Source: Cladorhizidae sp. MBARI D1340-BT2
Lineage: Eukaryota; Porifera; Demospongiae; Poecilosclerida; Cladorhizidae
Reading direction: 5' to 3'
Assembly: GCA_028752905.1 (NCBI GenBank)
Contig: JAQNBH010000002.1
Coordinates: 16,106,390-16,170,389, forward strand
Length of the DNA stretch: 64,000 nt
Shown here: positions 10,066-18,992 of the stretch, piece by piece
Layout of the letters: each line of letters starts with the position of its first letter
Numbering within the stretch: position 1 is the first letter of the stretch
Translations under genes and position numbers: made by a program
The notes under the pieces: model-generated
What the model was told of the DNA's origin: nothing
What the model saw: only the letters and a program-made list of their open reading frames with translations
The model's database searches: none

Positions 10066-13000
10066 ATGGCGGTCCGATGTCCTATCGTGGGCTGTGACTT
10101 TGCAACAGCGGCTGACATGCCACCAGTGGTGGCCACAGCAGTGTTGACCACCCATGCCTCTGTGCACACGAATGCACCAAGGGCCAAACCTGCCCCAGTC
10201 CGACGACCAGAGATCGCACCAGGGGGGACCACAGAAGGATGGTCCTACTTCGTCACGCGCTGGAAGGCCTACTCCCAGGCAGTCCATCTGGCTGGACGGG
10301 ACATCAGTGTTCAACTCCTTGAATGCTGCGAGCAGAAACTAAGGAGGGATGTGACCCGCAATGCAGTTGGTCCCGTACCCATTGAGGACATGGAAGAGGG
10401 CGATCTCCTGAAGGCAATCCGAGAGCTCGCTGTGAGGGAGGAGAACCCCAAAGTCGCCAGGGTGGCCCTCTCTCGGATGATGCAAGACCGTGGAGAGACC
10501 GTGAGATCTTTTGCAGCCCGCCTTCGGGGACAGGCGGAGGTATGCAGGTTCACAAAAAAGTGCACCAACTGTGAAGCCATCTCCAACCAAGGGGAGGAAC
10601 GGGTTGCCGACCAGATTTGTGTCGGGTTAGCAGATGCTGAGATCCAGGAGGACCTCCTCAAAGATCCCAATCAAAACATGACTGTAGAAGAGGCCATCCG
10701 GTTCGTTGAGGTCAGGACAGCCGGGAAGAGGTCGGCAGTGACGATGACCACTCCCACTGCAACCCACGGGATTGAAGACCAGGGAGATGGGGGTGAGGCT
10801 CTAGTGAGTAGATACAGGCACACACTAAGGCGCCCCACCCCCCATATGACCCCTCCCACACCCAAGCCCAACAACATGAGACCCCGAGCCACCCCACCAC
10901 CACACCCAACCCAGCCCAGAGGGAGCCACCCCAACCAGCGTTCACCGCAGACCAGGGGCCAGAGCACAAACCCCAGACCCAACCAGCCCAACAAGGCAGT
11001 CTGCCTCTACTGTGGCCTCACAGGCCACGGTGAACAGGAGAGAACGGCTATCCGCCGCCTCCAATGCCCGGCATTCGGGACCACATGCACATCGTGCTCG
11101 AAGACGAACCACTATCCCAGCATGTGCTGGCAGACCCTCGAATTCGAGAATGCAGTCTCAGAACGCATTGACACAATGGCTGAAGGAGCTCTCCCCCATC
11201 AAGCCTGGGACTCATCCTCCCAGACTTGGCACCAGAGACGCTCTCCCCCCCAACCTAACATAGAAGTCCTCGTGTCCACATGTGCCGAGGACTTCAGGAC
11301 CCACGGCCACACCTTGAGACATGAGACCCACCAAGTCGCCACCATGGCACTAGCGGACACCGGCTGTCAAAGCTGCCTGGCTGGATCCCAACTGATGGCA
11401 TCCCTACGACTCAAAGAGCAGGATCTCATCCCGGCGTGCCTCATAATGCACTCGGCAAGCGGAACAAACCTCCCCATCATCGGAGCCGCCCTTATACGCA
11501 TCTGTGTGAAGGCATCAGGCCACTCTACCCGACAGATGGTATATATCAGCAACATCGCCACCAAGCTCTACCTAAGCATGACGACTTGCATGGACCTCGG
11601 GCTCATATCCAGCGGATTCCCACTATCCACACCCATGGGCACACACCCTGGCCTCCCAACACACGGTCACCCCACACGTACCAACACCGCATGCCTACAT
11701 GCCATTGACCGACCCTTCAAGAGGGCAAAGGGAGATGATCCAATAACTACCACCATGCCCCAAGATAGGCGATCGGGGGGAGGAGAACCCCAAACAGGCA
11801 TGCGCAGCACCACGGGCACCCACAACGAGCACCCAAGAACCTGCTCATGCCCACCCAGATCCCAACCACCACCCAGACCAACCACACTCCCCTACCCAGC
11901 CACAGAGGCGAACAGGGAGAAGCTCGAGAAACACCTGCTGGACCTCTATGCCAGTAGCGCTTTCAATGTCTGCGAACAGCAGACGCTACCCATGATGTCT
12001 GGACCACCACTCTCCCTCAAGATCGACCCGTCAGCCAGCCCAAAGCCGTGCCACACACCCATAGATATCCCTGTGCACTGGCAAGAGGAGGTGAAGGCTG
12101 GCCTCGATCGCGATGTGAGACTCGGCGTGCTGGAGAAGGTTCCCCTGGGTACGCCCGTCACTTGGTGCCACCGCATGGTGATATGCACAAAGAAAAACGG
12201 TTCACTTAGACGGACCATCGACTTTCAGGCCCTGAACCAGCACGCCATCTGGGAGACACACCACTGTGCATCCCCCTTCCACCAGACACGAGCCGTCCCG
12301 GCCAATACAAAGAAGACGATATTTGATGCATGGAACGGATACCACTCCGTTGCCCTTGATAAACGTGACCGGCACTTCACCACATTCATTACCCCTTGGG
12401 GCAGGTATCGTTACTGCTCGGCCCCACAGGGGTACATTGCATCTGGGGACGCCTACACCGCACGATATGATGCCCTCGTCGCCCACTTACAGCACAAGAC
12501 GAAGTGCATAGACGACGCCCTCCTCTGGTCAACTACTATCGAGGAGGCATTCCACCGGGCGGCTGAATGGCTCGAAATCTGTGCGGTGAATGGAATTACC
12601 CTGAACCCCCGCAAATTTCACTTTGCAAAGGACGAGGTGGAATTCGCGGGCTTCACCATCACCAAGAAAGAAGTCAAGCCAGCCACCAAGTACCTTGAGG
12701 CAATCACAGATTTCCCAACACCAACCAACATCACAGACGTACGTGCCTGGTTCGGCCTAGTCAACAAGGTCGCGTACACCTTCTCGATGGCAGCAATCAT
12801 GAGCCCCTTTAGGAGCCTGCTGAAACCATCTGTTACATTTATGTGGACCGAACCCCTCGACCAGGCATTCAAAGCCTCGAAGCTGGAGATCTGTGAGCGG
12901 ATCAGAGAGGGGGTAACCATCTTCAACAAAGACCGCCCGACCTGCCTGGCAACAGACTGGTCCAAGGACGGGATCGGGTACTGGCTGTTCCAGAAACACT

Positions 13001-15114
13001 GCCAGTGCCCATCCTTGGAAGTACTCTGTTGCCAGGAGGGCTGGAAGGTCACACTAGTGGGCTCCAGATTCACCCACCCGGCCGAGTCTCGGTATGCTCC
13101 GGTGGAAGGGGAGGCCCTGGCTGTCGCCGACGCCCTGGACAAGACGCGTCACTTTGTATTGGGCTGTAAAAACCTGAGCATCGCGGTCGACCACAAGCCC
13201 CTTCTTAAACTCTTCGGGGACCGCTGCCTGGAGGACATAGCAAACCCCCGTCTTCGCAATCTGAAAGAGAAGACGCTGCGGTACCGCTTCCGGATGGTGT
13301 ACATCCCTGGTGTGAGGAACCTCACCAGTGACGCACTCTCACGCCACCCATCCGGGACCAAGCAGCCAACCCGAATGCAGCTACAGGACGACTCACACCT
13401 GACTAACCCGTCCTGCTCCCCTATCGGGAAGTCCATCTCTGCCACCATCTCCACCACCTACCCCACCGACCAGGATGACATGGGCCTAACTACCGCCATG
13501 TGCGCTGCAGTGTCCCATATTCCAATATCCTGGGAATCACTGCAGAGCGCAACTGCGACGGATCAGCAACTCCAAGACCTGATGTGGATCATAGAGGAAG
13601 GCACTCCCCTCGAGAAATCAATGATGCCACCAGAAATCAGGGACTACCACCCACAGATGGGAGACATGACCGTCATTGACGGAGTCATTTGCTTAGGCAC
13701 AAGGATTGTGGTCCCAACATCCCTACGACAACCCTGCCTCGATGCCCTACACGCAGCCCATCAGGGTACCAGCGGCATGACGGCCCGGGCCAAGACATCA
13801 ATCTTCTGGCCTCACATTAATGCTGACATCGCCAAAACCCGCAATCAATGCCCAATTTGCAATGGCAACGCGCCCTCCCAAGCGGCCATGCCATCTATCA
13901 CGCCAATCGACCCGGAGTATCCCTTCCAACACATTTGCGCCGACTTCTTCCACCACGAAGGATCGGCGTACTTGGTGTTGGTCGACCGATACTCTGGATG
14001 GCCAATCGTGACACCAGCACATAATGGAGCCACTGGATTAACCCGCATCCTGAGAGAGACCTTCTCCACCTTTGGGATCCCGGACACCCTAACCACAGAC
14101 GGTGGCCCGGAGTCCACCGCCCATTCCACACGGGAGTTCCTGCAGACATGGGGCGTCCACCACCGTGTTTCATCCGCCTATAACCCACACAGTAACTGCA
14201 GAGCCGAGGTGGCCGTCAAGACGGTCAAACGAATAATAGCCGGCAACACTGGAGCTGGAGGCAGCCTCGACAACGCGTTCCACCGAGCCCTCCTGCAGTA
14301 CAGAAACGGCCCGAGCCAGGACACCGGGATATCCCCTGCAGTATGCCTCTTCGGTCGCGCCACAAGGGATTTGCTCCCAGGGATCCCTCAGCGATTCCGA
14401 CCCCACCAGGAGTGGGACATCAGAACGGATCAGAGAGAGAGAGCCCTCTCGAAACGGCGCATTGACGGCCGCGCCCGATGGGACGAGCATTCACAAGGAC
14501 TCAGCCCATTGAAGTGTGGTGACACAGTACTGGTGCAGAACCAGACCGGCCGCCACCCCACCAAATGGGACAAGAGCGGCACTGTGGTGGAGGTACTTCA
14601 GTTCCACCAGTACGCAGTGCGTACTGATGGATCAGGCCGCCTCACTACGCGGAATAGGAGGTACCTTCGGAAGTACACCCCCCTACATTACAAGGATGCC
14701 CACCCAGCTCAACGGCCACTTCCCGACACCCACTACACCCCACCGGTGCAGACGCCCCATACCAGCCCTACCAACCAGACACCCCTGGCGCCAGTCCAAC
14801 CACTCGCAATCGCCACACCGGCTCTTCCTCAACCTACGACCCCAACCCCGCCACCCACCACACCGGTTTCCCATCCAACTACGCCGACGACCGTGACACC
14901 CAGGCTACCAGTGCTGGCCACCCCGGCGACCCAGACGACGCCCGACCAGTCACTGACACGCTCCTATGCCTCCGTGGCCAAGACCCCCCATCGTCCACAG
15001 TTACTGCGGGGTAAACCAACCGCTGGCAACACCCTTAACCGCATGCCACCACCACCTGTCATACTTCGTCGAAGCAAGAGGGGCCCAAAGCCCGTTGACA
15101 GGTACGGCCATTGA
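10066..15114 (+). CDS. Single-frame Gag-Pol polyprotein (1682 aa)
   Basis: The first ATG of the long frame is at 10066; the frame is open further upstream but without an ATG. In order (residues approximate): N-terminal C2H2-like finger (C-x4-C in CPIVGCDF, then HASVH) at 5-36; gag body; two Cys/His knuckles near 313-355 (CLYCGLTGHG, then CTSC...H...C); protease with ADTG near 430; a Pro-rich linker; RT with TIDFQAL near 720 and the catalytic box CIDDALLW near 813; RNase H with TDWSKDG near 963; integrase HHCC near 1225-1267, D in CADFF near 1293, D in TTDGG near 1344, E in RAEVAVK near 1380; and a Pro/Thr-rich tail ending RRSKRGPKP. The RT box has Cys where most relatives have Tyr. Gag and Pol share one frame, so processing must depend on the protease. 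All catalytic residues are present, and the copy looks capable of activity. Similar single-ORF proteins occur, as I recall, in cnidarian genomes. Confidence 0.95.
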   Translation: MAVRCPIVGCDFATAADMPPVVATAVLTTHASVHTNAPRAKPAPVRRPEIAPGGTTEGWSYFVTRWKAYSQAVHLAGRDISVQLLECCEQKLRRDVTRNAVGPVPIEDMEEGDLLKAIRELAVREENPKVARVALSRMMQDRGETVRSFAARLRGQAEVCRFTKKCTNCEAISNQGEERVADQICVGLADAEIQEDLLKDPNQNMTVEEAIRFVEVRTAGKRSAVTMTTPTATHGIEDQGDGGEALVSRYRHTLRRPTPHMTPPTPKPNNMRPRATPPPHPTQPRGSHPNQRSPQTRGQSTNPRPNQPNKAVCLYCGLTGHGEQERTAIRRLQCPAFGTTCTSCSKTNHYPSMCWQTLEFENAVSERIDTMAEGALPHQAWDSSSQTWHQRRSPPQPNIEVLVSTCAEDFRTHGHTLRHETHQVATMALADTGCQSCLAGSQLMASLRLKEQDLIPACLIMHSASGTNLPIIGAALIRICVKASGHSTRQMVYISNIATKLYLSMTTCMDLGLISSGFPLSTPMGTHPGLPTHGHPTRTNTACLHAIDRPFKRAKGDDPITTTMPQDRRSGGGEPQTGMRSTTGTHNEHPRTCSCPPRSQPPPRPTTLPYPATEANREKLEKHLLDLYASSAFNVCEQQTLPMMSGPPLSLKIDPSASPKPCHTPIDIPVHWQEEVKAGLDRDVRLGVLEKVPLGTPVTWCHRMVICTKKNGSLRRTIDFQALNQHAIWETHHCASPFHQTRAVPANTKKTIFDAWNGYHSVALDKRDRHFTTFITPWGRYRYCSAPQGYIASGDAYTARYDALVAHLQHKTKCIDDALLWSTTIEEAFHRAAEWLEICAVNGITLNPRKFHFAKDEVEFAGFTITKKEVKPATKYLEAITDFPTPTNITDVRAWFGLVNKVAYTFSMAAIMSPFRSLLKPSVTFMWTEPLDQAFKASKLEICERIREGVTIFNKDRPTCLATDWSKDGIGYWLFQKHCQCPSLEVLCCQEGWKVTLVGSRFTHPAESRYAPVEGEALAVADALDKTRHFVLGCKNLSIAVDHKPLLKLFGDRCLEDIANPRLRNLKEKTLRYRFRMVYIPGVRNLTSDALSRHPSGTKQPTRMQLQDDSHLTNPSCSPIGKSISATISTTYPTDQDDMGLTTAMCAAVSHIPISWESLQSATATDQQLQDLMWIIEEGTPLEKSMMPPEIRDYHPQMGDMTVIDGVICLGTRIVVPTSLRQPCLDALHAAHQGTSGMTARAKTSIFWPHINADIAKTRNQCPICNGNAPSQAAMPSITPIDPEYPFQHICADFFHHEGSAYLVLVDRYSGWPIVTPAHNGATGLTRILRETFSTFGIPDTLTTDGGPESTAHSTREFLQTWGVHHRVSSAYNPHSNCRAEVAVKTVKRIIAGNTGAGGSLDNAFHRALLQYRNGPSQDTGISPAVCLFGRATRDLLPGIPQRFRPHQEWDIRTDQRERALSKRRIDGRARWDEHSQGLSPLKCGDTVLVQNQTGRHPTKWDKSGTVVEVLQFHQYAVRTDGSGRLTTRNRRYLRKYTPLHYKDAHPAQRPLPDTHYTPPVQTPHTSPTNQTPLAPVQPLAIATPALPQPTTPTPPPTTPVSHPTTPTTVTPRLPVLATPATQTTPDQSLTRSYASVAKTPHRPQLLRGKPTAGNTLNRMPPPPVILRRSKRGPKPVDRYGH

Positions 15115-15150
15115 ACTCATCGATTCATCATCAGTAGCCCTACAGCCTAC

Positions 15151-15160
15151 TTGGGGGAGG
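15151..15160 (+). promoter_or_regulatory. Polypurine tract
   Basis: ttgggggagg lies immediately before the 3' LTR. It is the expected plus-strand primer for reverse transcription and fixes the LTR start at 15161. Confidence 0.85.
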
Positions 15161-15350
15161 TAGAGGATAACCGACTCGGACATAGACAATATCCATGTAT
15201 AACATTGTATATAACATTGTATACTTACGACCCCTTACCTAACGCATGCGCACGCACCATGCACGGCATAAGTTGCCTACATTGTTAATGTTTGTATGAT
15301 GTTTATATCCTCTGCCATCCTCTTGACAAATGCGTGAGCGCTATTCTCTA
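15161..15350 (+). repeat. 3' LTR
   Basis: Matches the 5' LTR and is followed by the target duplication catac. Would supply the polyadenylation site. Confidence 0.95.
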
Positions 15351-15450
15351 CATACATTCTGCATATTTCACTCTATTAACTTAATATAGAGCTAAAATGA
15401 TAGATATCTCTATGTACTCTCTTTTGATATTAAAAATTGTTGCATAGTTA
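15351..15450 (+). repeat. R1 dispersed repeat, right piece of the split copy
   Basis: attctgcatatttcact and gatagatatctct line up with attctgtacacttcact and gataggtctctct of the copy at 39.7 kb. Similarity fades after about 100 bases. Confidence 0.65.
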
Positions 15451-15573
15451 TAAATATACCCAAGGTATAAACAGGCAGTCAAATTTGGGAACCTCAAAAC
15501 GTGCATACCCAAGTTTCCTGCATTTCTAACTTTAATTGGAAAATGCAAGAATATTGAAATTAGTACCAGTGTC

Positions 15574-16600
15574 TAGAGCATGAGTTCTTAACCTGGGGTC
15601 TATGGACCCCTTGGGTGTCCATGGATGGGATTTAGGGGGTCCATGAACTAGGTACACAACATAACTAAAATATATAGATTTAATGCTCATAATTTGTGGA
15701 GGACCCTAAGGTGAAGGAGTAAGAAATATCTAAGTGGTAACAAACTTTCTGAATCTAAGCTTTACCACCTGTTTAAATATGGTGGTGACCAAACTTACTT
15801 AAATTGTTATGTGTCAGACATCGCACTTCATTCAGGGTTCCATTTACTGCAGCCCTGATCCATAATTTACTGCACTTTCACTAGCTTTTTATAGCAAGAC
15901 TTCTAGCTCAGCTGGAACAAAAATAATGTCAAAGAAAAGGAAGTACAATGAAGACTATGTAGCCTTTAGTTTTACTTGCATCACTGAGCGTGATGGGACA
16001 CAAAAGCCACAGTGTTTCTTGTGTGGCAAAGTTCTTGCCAATGGAAGAATGAAGCCAACAAAGTTGAAGGAGCACCTCATGTCTGTACATGCTGAAAATG
16101 TATCAGAGAGTGCAGATATATTTCATGCAAAGAAGGCGGCTTGATTTGAGAAAGCTGGGACTTTGCCAAAACTTGGATTTGCCCCAACGCAAAAGCCTTG
16201 TCTTGAAGCTTCTTCCAAGGTTGCTTATCGGATTGCCAAAGAAAAGAAGCCGTACACAATTGGGGAGACTTTAGTGAAGCCATCTGCACTGGATAGGTTT
16301 GTGGATTGGAGCAGAGGAAGAAAATCTAAGCAATCCCTTTGTCAAATGACGTCATACATTCCAGAATAGTTTATATGTCTTCTAATATTTTGAAGCAGTC
16401 ATGGAAGTTTTGGCAGCTACACTATTTCAATTCAGTATGCAACTGGATGAAAGTACTGAAATTTTTCAGTGTAGTCAACTACTTGCTTTGGTCCGTTATG
16501 TTCATGCTGATGCCTTTAAAGAGGAATTACTATTTTGTGAGCCACTATTGGAAACAACAAAAGCCATTATACAAAGGGCTGGCTAAGATGTCGGTATCGT
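15574..16600 (+). mobile_element. Decayed hAT DNA transposon, 5' part
   Basis: The stretch starting near 15574 (tagagcatgagttcttaacc, then tggggtctatggacccc and gggggtccatgaac) resembles the terminal region of Charlie/Buster-type hAT elements. It is followed by a transposase remnant. No matching 3' inverted repeat was found before 17000, so the copy is truncated or broken by later insertions. Confidence 0.6.
15926..16590 (+). pseudogene. hAT transposase remnant (ZBED5/SCAND3-like)
   Basis: The frame starts MSKKRKYNEDYVAFSF and has a BED-like zinc finger (CFLCGKVLAN, then KLKEHLMSVH). It continues through a stop (TGA at 16142-16144) into EKAGTLPKLGF and EASSKVAYRIAKEKKPYTIG. Two frame changes follow, near 16333 and 16395, before FQFSMQLDESTEIFQCSQL, which contains the first catalytic Asp region. 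It ends after about 215 of the expected 600-700 residues. The pattern matches the domesticated and free transposases related to human ZBED5 and FAM200. It is not functional. Confidence 0.85.
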
Positions 16601-17190
16601 TCTCTCCTATGCTCAGTAATTCAGGCTATATGATGGTAAGTGGTCTTACCATCAGATTACCACATGCAATTGACTTGGTGAACTTAAGAATCGTGCATAA
16701 TTGCCTCTTTAACAACCACAACCTTGTTCATTTATTGATGATGTGTGTTTTGGGGGGGGGAGGAGGGGGGGGGGGTGAATTATAGCAAGCTTGGATGCTA
16801 GCCTTTTGTAAAAAGTGCATTCACAACACTGCCTGTAGCTGTGAGCATAAGGGCTGTAAATGTTGCATGTTCTATCTCCTACACTGCTCATAAGCTTCTT
16901 AAGCCTTTCATGTTTTTTTAGCATGATGATATTTGATTGTGTCTATTTGATGGAGCATAGGGGTTGAATGCCATGACATCAAAAGTAAGTTCTTTCAAAG
17001 GAGCCTCCAAAGAAACTATTTCCTGCTATGTTCAGTCATGCTATATCTTGAGAATTGTCGATTGCACCTGATCACTGGTTGTATATTATAGCTCTGACTC
17101 AATGCACATGTCGTGATAAACCTCATCAACAAGTTGCACCTCAAGTTCTTTAAACAATTAAAAAAATAACCTGGGGGTGCTACTTGAAAA
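16600..17190. other. No gene; G-rich run
   Basis: A G-rich stretch at 16752-16775 is the only notable structure. The rest is AT-rich and contains no recognisable frame. Confidence 0.4.
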
Positions 17191-17194
17191 AGGA

Positions 17195-17455
17195 TTAGAA
17201 GCATGTTTGGAGTCAAATATATTGGCTGGAAATTATTTTTTTAAGTATGTTTGGAGTCTAATATTGACTGAAAAATGGATTTGAATCATGCTTGGAGTCT
17301 AATATTTTCGCTGGAAAAAGGATTTGAAGCATGTTTGGAGTCTAATATTAGGTGAAAAAGGATTTGTAGCATGTTTGGACTCATATTTTCGCTGAAAAAA
17401 AAAGGATTTTAAGGAGTTTAATATAGGCTGAAAAACATTTGAAGCATGTTTGAAT
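17195..17455 (+). repeat. Minisatellite of about 46-bp units, left block
   Basis: Repeated phrase gcatgtttggagtctaatat plus gctgaaaaaggatttgaa, around six diverged copies. The same unit continues at 18850-18990 beyond a LINE fragment. Confidence 0.8.
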
Positions 17456-17479
17456 CTCTTTCAATGAAATGAGTGAAGC

Positions 17480-18846
17480 AGATCTAAAATGTTTTCATTA
17501 CTGATTTTAGTTTTTAATTTTTTTATTTTTTTAATGAAAATTTTGCATTACAGGGTGCAGGGGGAGCCAAGTAGCAATATATGCATATACGAGTGACTTC
17601 CCTGATAAAAATAAAGGAAACTTAATGATACAGAAAACTTTGTAATTGACGTTTAAAGTCTGAGAAAGTTTGGCATGCTCTAATTTCAACAGGTAATATG
17701 TTCCATAAAGTAAGTGTATGTGGGAAAAATGATGACTTGTACGATTCAGTTCTGGCGAAGGGAACTTCCATCTTTGTCTCGTTGTAGCTCCTTAGCCGAA
17801 TGTCCATTTGACTAGTTTGCAGTAGTGGCAGGTGAGTGGAGTGGACAGATCCATGCAGGGTATGAGCCAAGTAGAAATGTTCTACGGGATGCCAAACTTG
17901 GTAGTTCAGACCAAGCTAGCAAAGTGGAGTAGTCTGTGTGCCACTGTTTGGATGCCATCTGAAGTGCAAATCTCTGCACTTTTTCCAGTTCCTCTATGTG
18001 GTTTGAGTGGTGGGGATCCCATACAGGGGCACCATATTCCAGAATGGGTCTAACATATGCAAGGTACAATTGAAGAAGAGTACCTTCACTTGAATGATTG
18101 TAAAAGTTTCTGTAAATGAGACCAATCTGTTTATTAGCTCTCCTAGTGATCTGTGTAATGTGCTGTGACCAGCTGAGATTGTCGCTCACCCATACACCAA
18201 GATATTTGAAGACAGATACTCTTTGAAGCTCTGCACCATGTAATCTCATCTTGCCCATGTTCTGGAGATGGTTTCTTTTACGCGAGATCAGCATGTGTTT
18301 GCATTTCAATGCATTGAAACTCATGTGGTTTTCAATAAACCAGGCACTGATAGAGTCAAGGAATATCTGCACTTGCACATGATCACTGGGTGACGTTATT
18401 TCTCGATACATTAAAATGTCATCAGCAAAGAACACTATGTGGTTTTCATCCGATGCAACATCAGCTACTTCATTTATATATATTAGAAAGAGCAGTGGGC
18501 CCAGGACTGAACCTTGCGGGACACCAGAAAGAACTTGGGTCATAATCGAGTCTTGACCATTCACTACCACAAACTGATGTCTGTCCAATAGGTAATTTCC
18601 CAGCCACCTAATTAAGTATTGGTCTAGGTGTAGATCAGTAAGCTTGTTCAGCAAAGGTACGTGAGGTTATTTGTCAAAAGCCTTTGCCAGATCCAGAAAG
18701 ATTGCACATACTTCAGACCCAAGTTCAAGAGATTTGTGCCAACTGTCAATAGCACTAAGTAGAGCACCAGTAGTTGACCTGCCTTTTAGGAATCCCCATT
18801 GATATTGCGACAGGACTGAGTGATCATACAATTTATCCATCATGTA
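17480..18846 (-). mobile_element. Non-LTR retrotransposon fragment (5' truncated) inserted in a minisatellite
   Basis: Reading the minus strand, the RT region starts near 18846 and the 3' untranslated end lies around 17480-17600, with an AT-rich tail (reverse of 17510-17560). Both flanks are blocks of the same 46-bp minisatellite. Exact end points and target duplication could not be defined. Confidence 0.75.
17622..18840 (-). pseudogene. Non-LTR reverse transcriptase, CR1/Jockey-like, broken
   Basis: Two or three frames. From 18840 the minus strand reads QYQWGFLKGRSTTGALLSAI and FLDLAKAFDK, then a frame break near 18660. The long frame (18654-17812) carries VVNGQDSIMTQVLSGVPQGS, GPLLFLIYINEV, the catalytic FADDIL, SFNALKCKHMLIS, KYLGVWVSDNLSWSQHI and YVRPILEYGAPVWDP. 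A last frame change near 17850 leads to SYNETKMEVPFARTESYKSS and TLWNILPVEIR, a typical C-terminal signature. No endonuclease region is left. Reverse transcription by such proteins occurs at the target site; this copy is dead. Confidence 0.88.
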
Positions 18847-18848
18847 TT

Positions 18849-18992
18849 TGGTATAAGATTTGAAGTATGTTTGGACTAATATTTTCGCGGAAAAAAGGAT
18901 TTGAAGCGTGTCTGGAGTCTAATATTGGCTGAAAAAAGGATTTGAAGCGTGTTTGGAGTCTAATATTTGGTGAAAAAGGATATGAAGCATAC
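18849..18992 (+). repeat. Minisatellite of about 46-bp units, right block
   Basis: About three copies of ggatttgaagcgtgtttgga-type units, in the same orientation as the block at 17195-17455. Confidence 0.8.

Larger units (their letters stand above)
9771..15350 (+). mobile_element. Complete LTR retrotransposon (Ty3/gypsy order), probably self-primed
   Basis: A 5580-bp element with 190-bp LTRs (9771-9960 and 15161-15350), a 5-bp target duplication catac (9766-9770 and 15351-15355), a polypurine tract against the 3' LTR and one long gag-pol ORF. Domain order is gag, protease, RT, RNase H, integrase. The LTRs read the same everywhere I compared them, so the insertion is young. LTR ends are TAGAG...CTCTA, not TG...CA. 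No tRNA-like primer site is apparent. Instead, the 14 bases right after the 5' LTR are complementary to part of the LTR. It lies inside an R1 repeat, whose other copies give the empty site. Confidence 0.95.

Noticed and set aside
10671..10994. Minus-strand Trp/Gly-rich ORFs opposite gag
   Set aside because: Shadows of a Pro-rich coding region.
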